Below, piece by piece: positions 15,144 to 20,509 of a stretch of 20,509 nt of DNA. The stretch comes from Chlorobiota bacterium (GTDB lineage Bacteria > Bacteroidota > Bacteroidia > Flavobacteriales > Flavobacteriaceae). The notes beneath the pieces are model-generated. The model was not told the DNA's origin. It searched no databases and saw only the letters and a list, made by a program, of their open reading frames with translations. The stretch spans positions 1 through 20,509 of the forward strand of contig JAADHG010000303.1 in NCBI GenBank assembly GCA_013151975.1. Direction: 5' to 3'. Position 1 is the stretch's first letter. Each line of letters starts with the position of its first letter. Both the position numbers and the translations under genes were made by a program.

Positions 15144-15533
15144 TTAAGCAGATCCCAAAACCTGTTTTAAATCTGAAATTTGATTTTCCCATAACATTTT
15201 AGCCTCTTCTATTTCATCTTCTTCAGCAAAATCGGTAACCATTAAAGATACATCTTTAGTAATATCGTCTACCTGAATTCTAATTTCAAAATATGTACTA
15301 GAGTCATCATCACCATTCAACCATTTAAATTTAACACGCTCTCCACTTTTTTTACTTAATAATTTGGCTTCCTCCTCGCTATCATCCCAAATAAATGTAA
15401 ATAGTTCTCCACGTGAATTTACATTATCGGCAAACCACTCTGATAAACCTGAAGGTGTAGATATATATTGAAATAATAATTGCGGTGAAGCATGAATAGG
15501 GAATTCAAGTTCAAATTTCATTTTATCGTCCAT
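15144..15533 (-). CDS. START-like domain protein (SRPBCC/AHSA1-like)
   Basis: The 129-residue protein belongs to the START-like/SRPBCC (AHSA1-like) fold, a helix-grip barrel that binds hydrophobic ligands or partner proteins. The start MDDKMKFELEFPIHASPQLLFQYISTPSGLSEWFADNV is typical of the Bacteroidota version. It is followed by a beta-rich core (FTFIWDD, RVKFKWL, YFEIRIQVDD) and the C-terminal helix EEAKMLWENQISDLKQVLG. The frame also allows a GTG start two codons earlier; the ATG at 15533 fits the family start. No enzymatic residues are evident, and the function is unknown. The neighbouring aminotransferase is on the same strand but separated by a terminator. Confidence 0.9.
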   Translation of the reverse strand: MDDKMKFELEFPIHASPQLLFQYISTPSGLSEWFADNVNSRGELFTFIWDDSEEEAKLLSKKSGERVKFKWLNGDDDSSTYFEIRIQVDDITKDVSLMVTDFAEEDEIEEAKMLWENQISDLKQVLGSA

Positions 15534-15618
15534 AAACACTAAATAAATTAGATGGTCAATATATACATTAATTGTCTAGTTTTAAAACTAAATTTAAAAA
15601 TAATTTATTAGAGTAATA

Positions 15619-15649
15619 TTTGCTCTCACTAATTTTGTTTTTATATTTG
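15619..15649 (+). promoter_or_regulatory. Promoter of tRNA-Met
   Basis: TTTG (15619-15622), 19 bases, then TATATTTG (15642-15649) is an exact match to the Bacteroidota promoter consensus. Transcription should start a few bases before the tRNA at 15665. Confidence 0.82.
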
Positions 15650-15664
15650 CAGCCGCAATGAGAT

Positions 15665-15738
15665 GGCGAGATAGCTCAGTTGGTTAGAGCGTCGGATTCA
15701 TAACCCGGAGGTCCCGAGTTCAAATCTCGGTCTCGCTA
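15665..15738 (+). tRNA. tRNA-Met (anticodon CAT)
   Basis: A complete cloverleaf can be drawn: acceptor GGCGAGA with TCTCGCT (terminal G-U), D arm GCTC/GAGC, an anticodon loop TTCATAA with anticodon CAT, and a T arm with GTTCAAATC. CCA is not encoded. The G1-U72 pair and arm sequences fit an elongator tRNA-Met rather than the initiator. A tRNA-Ile2 (lysidine-modified CAT) is less likely. Position 31-39 is an A-C mismatch in the anticodon stem. It stands alone with its own promoter and terminator. Confidence 0.93.
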
Positions 15739-15747
15739 CAACAATAG

Positions 15748-15776
15748 AAACCCGATACAATGTATTGGGTTTTTTT
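15748..15776 (+). terminator. Intrinsic terminator of tRNA-Met
   Basis: AAACCCGATAC (15748-15758) pairs with GTATTGGGTTT (15762-15772), with one G-U pair and a 3-base loop, followed by more T residues. Confidence 0.85.
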
Positions 15777-15867
15777 ATGGCTTGAACCAAAACCCTAGTT
15801 TTCAAGCGAAAAGATATGAAAAAAAGGCAAAAAAAACAGTATGTTTTTGGTTTCTAATAATGTATAG

Positions 15868-15915
15868 CACTCCTCTGTTAGGATTCATCAAAAGTAAATC
15901 TCGGACTCGCTACAA
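15868..15915 (+). pseudogene. Decayed tRNA-Met fragment
   Basis: AAATCTCGGACTCGCTACAA at 15896-15915 matches the 3' end of the tRNA-Met gene (15722-15741) at 19 of 20 positions. Just upstream, GGATTCAT (15881-15888) equals the anticodon-arm segment of the same tRNA, and GTTAG and ATAGC echo its D arm in the same order. The intervening parts are deleted, so it cannot fold as a tRNA. Confidence 0.6.
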
Positions 15916-15937
15916 AAAACTTTTTAAAACTAACTAT

Positions 15938-15958
15938 CCTCGACGCAAGCATACGAGG
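15938..15958. repeat. Hairpin repeat, copy 1
   Basis: CCTCG (15938-15942) and CGAGG (15954-15958) form a short stem around ACGCAAGCATA. A close copy lies at 16074-16094. Confidence 0.6.
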
Positions 15959-16073
15959 CATTTCGCTAGTTTTATTTTGACCTAAAGGTCAAAAATCAAT
16001 TTTATAACCTAGATTCCTGCTTTCACTTCGACAAGCTCAGTGTGACACGCGAGAATGACAATTTCAATGGAAA

Positions 16074-16094
16074 CCTCAACGCAAAGCATCGAGG
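16074..16094. repeat. Hairpin repeat, copy 2
   Basis: CCTCAACGCAAAGCATCGAG begins at 16074 and ends with a further G. It aligns with 15938-15958 with one substitution and two single-base gaps. Both contain ACGCAA and GCAT between CCTC and CGAGG. Confidence 0.6.
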
Positions 16095-16221
16095 AATTCT
16101 TTTCAATTAAAGTTGGTTCTGTATATACTCATTTCATGTAAATCTTACTATTATTATAAGAATTCTACTAAAACATCATAATAACCTAATTATCAATTAT
16201 TTATAGATTATTCATGAAAAC

Positions 16222-16275
16222 TATTATGCATTTCATCGGATTTTTTTGTGTTTTATAGAATTTATTGTAATATTG
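16222..16275 (+). promoter_or_regulatory. Promoter with direct repeats upstream of the M14 peptidase gene
   Basis: The identical 17-base box TATTATGCATTTCATCG (16222-16238) is shared with the promoter at 18827. Within it begins a direct repeat: TGCATTTCAT (16227-16236) and TGTGTTTTAT (16247-16256), 20 bases start to start. TTTG (16245-16248) and TAATATTG (16268-16275), 19 bases apart, form -33 and -7 elements. The second repeat overlaps the -33 element. The gene start is 33 bases after the -7 element. Confidence 0.7.
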
Positions 16276-16308
16276 CACTGTCGATTATTATTAATTAAAA
16301 CAGCTCCA

Positions 16309-18741
16309 ATGAAAAATATTACCTACTTATCGTTTGCATTACTATTTGTGTGCAATAGTATTATTGCACAAAATTTAAACAGACAAAAAGCGGAAACATA
16401 CTTACAAACTAAAGGTGAAGTATGTTTTGTATTTACTGCAAACAACGAAGAACAATTTAAAGAAATTTCAAGTTTCCTTTCTATTGGTCACAAAGTTAAC
16501 AGAGAAACTTTAGAAATTGAAGCTTACGCAAATTCTGAAACTTTTAAAAAGTTTTTAAGTTATGGTTTACCATATAAAGTAAACAAAAGTGATAACGAAT
16601 TTACTCCTAAAAACCCAAACTATGCTGCCGCTGCAGGATGGGATGTTACTTGGGATGCATATCCAACATATTCAGAATATACTGCAAAAATGCAGTACTT
16701 CGCTTCAACATATCCAACACTGTGTTCATTACAAAGTATAGGAACAACCCAAAACGGCAGAGACATTTGGGTCTTAAAAATATCTGACAATGTGTCAACT
16801 AATGAAGCTGAACCAGAGTTTTTGTATAGTTCTACAATGCATGGTGATGAGTTGGCTGGGTTTCCATTAATGATTCGTTTAATTGATTATTTATTAAGCA
16901 ATTATGGAACAGATACTGAAGTAACCAATTTAGTAAACTCTACCGAAATCTATATTAATCCAAATGCTAATCCTGATGGAAGTTATAGAAATGCTGGAAA
17001 TAACACAATAACTAACCCCATTAGAGCCAATGCTAGCGGACAAGATTTAAACAGAAATTATCCAGACAACCAAAATATTGGTAGAATTAATGGTAACTCT
17101 AGTAATACTAGTAGATTACATTTTAGTAGTACAGGAGGTGTTTATGAAAACGAAACGCAAGCATTTATGAAGTTTGAAGTATCAAGAGATATCGTTTTAG
17201 CAGCTAATTTTCATGGCGGTATAGAACTTGTAAACTATGCTTATGATAATACCTATTCGCTACATGCCGATCAAGATTTTTATGAATATATCTCTGTTGA
17301 GTATGCCACAAACGCACAAACTAACAGTCCTGGAGACCCTACTTATATGACTGTAGATAAAGATTCTGGAACTTTCCCAAGTGCAGGTGTTACTAATGGC
17401 GCAGCTTGGTATGTGGTTTATGGAGGCAGACAAGATTATATGAACTTTTATAGACATGCCAAAGAAGTTACTATAGAACTCTCTGATGTTAAATGGATTT
17501 CGGGAGCTCAATTACCAAATCTTTGGAATTATAACAAACAAGCACTATTAGATTATATAAAACAAGCCAACTATGGCTTTCAAGGAACTGTTACAGACCA
17601 ATCTGGAAATCCTGTAGCTGCAAAAGTCTCAATTAGTCGTGATGCTTTAAATTCTTGGGTAACCTCAAATAGCGACTTAGGAGATTATTACAAACTTATT
17701 GAAGCAGGTACTTATAGTGTTACCTATGAGGCTTCTGGTTACATATCGCAAACTATTAGTGTTACTGTTACAAACAACACTAAAACAGTTCAAAATGTTA
17801 CACTAATTGCAACTACATCAGAACCAACTGCAAATAATGTCACTATTAATAGTGGCGAGACTGCATCTCTAACAGCTACTGGTTCTGGTACAATAAATTG
17901 GTATCAAAATATAAATAATACATCTCCTGTTTTTACAGGAAGTAACTATACAACTCCTGTGTTAACTACAGATACTTCATATTTTGTTGAAGATGTTATA
18001 ACTAAAGCAAATGTTGGGTCGTCTGATAATACAGCCAATGGCGGTTTTTTTGCTGGTGGATTAACTGAAAGATATTTAGTTTTTGACTGCACAGAACCTG
18101 TAAAGCTTAGTACTGTAACAATTAATGCCCAACAAGCTGGAGAAATTGAAATTCAGTTACAAGATAGTTCTGGTAATATGTTAGACTCAAGAGTTATTAT
18201 TGTTGAAACTGCTGGAATACAACAAATAAATTTAGATTTTATAATTCCTGTAGGCACAGATATGCGATTAACAAGTGTTGAAATGTCTAGTGGATTTAAT
18301 CTTCATAGAAATAACACCGGAGTAAGCTATCCATATACTAATGGAAGCATTAGTATTAAAAATAGTAATGCTGGAACAGGATTCTATTATTTCTTTTACG
18401 ATTGGAATATTCAAGATTTAAAAAGCTCAAGAAAAGAAGTTGTTGTTACTGTTCAGGGAACTCTAGGTCTTACCAATAATATATTAAATGATGCTAGTGT
18501 TTATCCTAATCCGTTCAATAACTCAATTGAAGTTAAATTACCTACAAATATTAATACTAGTGATATTGAGCTAACACTTTATGATATAAGAGGAAGAATT
18601 TTTAATATTAATACACAATATAATGGTTCAGATAATTTAAAAATATCTGACTTACAGAAGTTATCAACTGGAACTTATCTTCTAAAAATTACAGATAAAA
18701 TTAGCGGATTGGAAACCGTAAAAAAGATTTTAAAGGACTAA
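16309..18741 (+). CDS. Secreted M14 zinc carboxypeptidase with T9SS sorting domain
   Basis: The 810-residue precursor has a signal peptide (residues 1-20, ending IIA before QN). The M14 carboxypeptidase domain spans about 115-420: the zinc motif HGDE (His178, Glu181), the substrate-binding DLNRNYPD (Arg249), the third zinc ligand in NFHGG (His302) and the catalytic Glu390 in EVTIELSD. It should cleave C-terminal residues from peptides outside the cell. A carboxypeptidase-regulatory-like beta domain (about 422-500) and an Ig-like stretch (503-565) follow, then a beta-rich region. Residues about 725-810 (DASVYPNPFNNSIEVKL, LYDIRGRI, GTYLLKI) are a type A T9SS sorting domain. The frame extends 21 codons upstream, but that extension crosses the promoter, so the ATG at 16309 is the start. 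Confidence 0.95.
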   Translation: MKNITYLSFALLFVCNSIIAQNLNRQKAETYLQTKGEVCFVFTANNEEQFKEISSFLSIGHKVNRETLEIEAYANSETFKKFLSYGLPYKVNKSDNEFTPKNPNYAAAAGWDVTWDAYPTYSEYTAKMQYFASTYPTLCSLQSIGTTQNGRDIWVLKISDNVSTNEAEPEFLYSSTMHGDELAGFPLMIRLIDYLLSNYGTDTEVTNLVNSTEIYINPNANPDGSYRNAGNNTITNPIRANASGQDLNRNYPDNQNIGRINGNSSNTSRLHFSSTGGVYENETQAFMKFEVSRDIVLAANFHGGIELVNYAYDNTYSLHADQDFYEYISVEYATNAQTNSPGDPTYMTVDKDSGTFPSAGVTNGAAWYVVYGGRQDYMNFYRHAKEVTIELSDVKWISGAQLPNLWNYNKQALLDYIKQANYGFQGTVTDQSGNPVAAKVSISRDALNSWVTSNSDLGDYYKLIEAGTYSVTYEASGYISQTISVTVTNNTKTVQNVTLIATTSEPTANNVTINSGETASLTATGSGTINWYQNINNTSPVFTGSNYTTPVLTTDTSYFVEDVITKANVGSSDNTANGGFFAGGLTERYLVFDCTEPVKLSTVTINAQQAGEIEIQLQDSSGNMLDSRVIIVETAGIQQINLDFIIPVGTDMRLTSVEMSSGFNLHRNNTGVSYPYTNGSISIKNSNAGTGFYYFFYDWNIQDLKSSRKEVVVTVQGTLGLTNNILNDASVYPNPFNNSIEVKLPTNINTSDIELTLYDIRGRIFNINTQYNGSDNLKISDLQKLSTGTYLLKITDKISGLETVKKILKD

Positions 18742-18761
18742 ATAAACTTTTTTCTACAGAG

Positions 18762-18795
18762 AAAAAGGGTAATTATTTAAATAATTACCCTTTTT
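18762..18795 (+). terminator. Perfect-palindrome intrinsic terminator
   Basis: AAAAAGGGTAATTATTT (18762-18778) is immediately followed by its exact reverse complement (18779-18795), ending in a T-run. It lies 20 bases after the stop of the peptidase gene. Confidence 0.85.
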
Positions 18796-18826
18796 TATTT
18801 AATTGTTTTTCAATAAGTTACAAAAA

Positions 18827-18881
18827 TATTATGCATTTCATCGATTATTTTTGCGTTTCATAGATATTGATTGTATCATTG
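18827..18881 (+). promoter_or_regulatory. Promoter with direct repeats upstream of the MAM-domain protein gene
   Basis: The box TATTATGCATTTCATCG (18827-18843) is identical to the one at 16222. The direct repeats TGCATTTCAT (18832-18841) and TGCGTTTCAT (18852-18861) are 20 bases apart. TTTG (18850-18853) and TATCATTG (18874-18881), 20 bases apart, are the -33 and -7 elements. Sequence similarity to the first promoter continues past the -7 element (CATTGCCCCGTCAATTGTTA against TATTGCACTGTCGATTATTA). Confidence 0.7.
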
Positions 18882-18902
18882 CCCCGTCAATTGTTATTAC
18901 TT

Positions 18903-20509
18903 ATGAAAAAATTCAACGCCCCAGTTAGGATAGGTATGTCTATTCTTTTCTTATCCTTATCATTACATACATTTTCTCAAACATCCTATGTAGATGTTAC
19001 CGTAAATTGGCCAAATTGGTCTTCTGAAAACAGAGTCGAAGTTTATAATCCTTCTGGTACACTAATATCTACAATAGATAATGGGTATTCAGGATGTTGT
19101 AACAACAGTTACTCTACAACAGTAAGCTTAGGTTGCTTAACTGATGCTGCAAACTATTATATAATCATGTACGATACCTACGGAGATGGTTGGAATGGTG
19201 GTGCTTCTAATGTTACTGTTACTTCTGGAGGTACAACAGTTATAACAAATTCAGGAGCAGGTACTAACTCAACGGGTACTACAATATTTTTCAATGTTTC
19301 AGGTGGTTGTTCCGGCACATGCAGTTCAACTGTAGCTACATTTCCGTATTCCGAAGATTTTGAAACTGGAATTGGCGCTTGGACTCAAGACACTACCGAT
19401 AATGCAGATTGGACACGTCAAACTAATGGTACTCCATCGGGACCTACTGGACCATCAGGTGCAAATGGAGGGTCTTATTACTTATTTACTGAAAGTAGCA
19501 ACCCTAATTTCAATTATACATTTAATTTAAAAAGTCCTTGTTTCAATCTTACGAGTGCAACAACAGCACAATTTTCATTTTATTACCACATGTATGGTGC
19601 TAATATGGGAACTCTTAATGTTGAATTGAGTACTGATAACGGATTAACATTTCCAACATCTTTATGGTCTCAAACTGGGCAAGTACAAACTAGTAATGGA
19701 GACGCATGGAATCTAGTAAACATAGATTTAACCCCTTATGTTGGACAAACAATAACAATAAGGTTTAGAGGTGTAACTGGAAGTAGTTGGAGAAGTGACA
19801 TGGCAATTGATGATATTTCATTAACGGCAACAACATCTGGACCAGAAATAAATATACTAGGTAATGCAACCACAATTGCTGATGGCGATACAACACCTTC
19901 TACAACTGATGATACCGATTATGGGTCTTTAGGTGCTGGTGGCACATTAGATCGTACATTTACTATTCAAAATACAGGAACAACTAATTTAAATTTAACA
20001 GGAACACCTATAGTTAATATTTCTGGTGATGCTGCTTTTACTATACTTACGCAACCTACAGGTGCAACGATTGCTGCCAGTGGCAGCTTAACTTTTGTTG
20101 CTAGGTTTGCGCCTACGATTAATGGTACGGTTCAAGCTATTATCTCAATAGATAATAATGACTCTAACGAAAACCCATATAATTTTACAATCCAAGGAAA
20201 AGGTGTTGCGCCTCTAACCGAAGGCCCTGGAGGTGTGACTGCCGATTTAGAATTGTGGCTTAAAGGAACCGATGGTTTAAGCTATACAGATGGACAAAGC
20301 GTGAGTACATGGCTAGATCAAGGTCGTGGTGCAAATGCTACTGTAAATACTGTTGGTCAAGAACCAACTTATAAAGACAACATTACTGACAATATCAATT
20401 TCAATCCCGTTGTAGATTTTGATAACAGTTACAATCCTGTTCCTATCGATGGTGATTTTTCTTTTGATGATACCACTACTCAATTTTTAGAAGGTACAAA
20501 TGGATTTTA
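18903..20509 (+). CDS. Secreted multidomain protein: MAM-like, choice-of-anchor D and a lectin-like domain (3' end outside window)
   Basis: The frame is open from the ATG at 18903 to the window end (535 codons and two bases), so the C terminus is missing. Residues 1-26 are a signal peptide (ending HTFSQ). Residues about 27-135 form a beta domain with the acidic motif YDTYGDGWNGG, probably calcium-binding. Residues about 146-310 are MAM-like: FPYSEDFETGIGAWTQ, SPCFNL, WNLVNIDLTPYVGQTITIRF and AIDDISL. Residues about 314-434 match the choice-of-anchor D module (GSLGAGGTLDRTFTIQNTGT, FAPTINGTVQAIISIDNNDS). From about 443 (DLELWLKGTDGLSYTDGQSV, NFNPVVDFD) a lectin/LamG-like domain common in flavobacterial surface proteins begins. 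A T9SS sorting domain is expected beyond the window. An adhesion or matrix role is likely but unproven. Confidence 0.88.
   Translation, partial: MKKFNAPVRIGMSILFLSLSLHTFSQTSYVDVTVNWPNWSSENRVEVYNPSGTLISTIDNGYSGCCNNSYSTTVSLGCLTDAANYYIIMYDTYGDGWNGGASNVTVTSGGTTVITNSGAGTNSTGTTIFFNVSGGCSGTCSSTVATFPYSEDFETGIGAWTQDTTDNADWTRQTNGTPSGPTGPSGANGGSYYLFTESSNPNFNYTFNLKSPCFNLTSATTAQFSFYYHMYGANMGTLNVELSTDNGLTFPTSLWSQTGQVQTSNGDAWNLVNIDLTPYVGQTITIRFRGVTGSSWRSDMAIDDISLTATTSGPEINILGNATTIADGDTTPSTTDDTDYGSLGAGGTLDRTFTIQNTGTTNLNLTGTPIVNISGDAAFTILTQPTGATIAASGSLTFVARFAPTINGTVQAIISIDNNDSNENPYNFTIQGKGVAPLTEGPGGVTADLELWLKGTDGLSYTDGQSVSTWLDQGRGANATVNTVGQEPTYKDNITDNINFNPVVDFDNSYNPVPIDGDFSFDDTTTQFLEGTNGF

Larger units (their letters stand above)
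15777..16221. other. Repeat-rich spacer between tRNA-Met and the M14 peptidase gene
   Basis: This stretch of about 445 bases has no convincing gene. It holds a small inverted repeat (GCTTGAA 15780-15786, TTCAAGC 15801-15807), a decayed tRNA-like sequence (about 15868-15915), two related hairpin repeats (15938-15958 and 16074-16094), and the sequence CTTCGACAAGCTCAGTGTGA (from 16027), of a kind I associate with dispersed flavobacterial repeats. From 16095 to 16221 I see nothing beyond AT-rich DNA leading to the promoter. Confidence 0.6.

Noticed and set aside
15782..15985. 67-residue ORF downstream of tRNA-Met
   Set aside because: It runs through repeats and the decayed tRNA fragment, has low-complexity Lys-rich sequence and no recognisable domain.
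15596..16100. Genomic island integrated at tRNA-Met
   Set aside because: Only 174 bases separate the two tRNA 3' copies, with no integrase or cargo gene between them.
16246..16308. Longer N terminus for the M14 peptidase
   Set aside because: The extension would include the -33 and -7 promoter elements and places a good signal peptide internally. The ATG at 16309 gives a normal exported protein.
1..20509. CRISPR array, IS element or defence system
   Set aside because: No regularly spaced repeats, transposase, nuclease-effector pair or toxin-antitoxin pair was found. RecQ and the AAA ATPase sit in a common housekeeping operon with fmt.

Overview
The window looks like a chromosome segment from a marine-type member of the Flavobacteriaceae (Bacteroidota). 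The evidence is AT-rich DNA, promoters of the Bacteroidota form TTTG-n19-TAnnTTTG, little Shine-Dalgarno sequence, a type IX secretion (T9SS) sorting domain, and families typical of the phylum (DUF2911, DUF4290, START-like, DUF493, the long RecQ variant). I cannot name the genus. I see no CRISPR array, rRNA, IS element, phage module or integrase.

Layout. Positions 1-2145 (+) hold the end of a PIG-L-type deacetylase gene, a 37-residue single-span membrane protein and a sodium:solute symporter, probably one operon. A shared terminator separates it from a secreted DUF2911 protein (-). At 3341-4806 lies a secreted M20D amidohydrolase broken by a one-base deletion. Positions 4850-6300 look like an accessory patch: a TIGR01777 epimerase gene with unusual codon use, followed by about 500 bases rich in inverted repeats. 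Two short genes follow, a two-span membrane protein and a DinB-family protein.

Positions 7085-9488 (-) carry murA, a DUF4290 gene and a DUF493 gene. The MurA has Asp where the usual catalytic Cys lies, which predicts natural fosfomycin insensitivity. Divergent from these is a tight three-gene operon (AAA ATPase, RecQ helicase, methionyl-tRNA formyltransferase). It is followed by an HU gene with its own promoter and terminator, and by a YqgE/AlgH gene. Two minus-strand genes come next (class IV aminotransferase and START-like protein), then a tRNA-Met with a clear promoter and terminator. A repeat-rich spacer follows that contains what looks like a decayed copy of the same tRNA.

Positions 16309-20509 (+) hold two large secreted proteins: an M14 zinc carboxypeptidase with a T9SS sorting domain, and a multidomain MAM / choice-of-anchor-D protein that runs off the window. 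The two genes share nearly the same promoter region, including an identical 17-base box and a pair of 10-base direct repeats 20 bases apart at the -33 element. This is the strongest regulatory signal here and suggests common control of surface proteins, possibly by a LytTR-type regulator. Apart from that, the window is mostly ordinary core genome; I found no clearly new multi-gene system.
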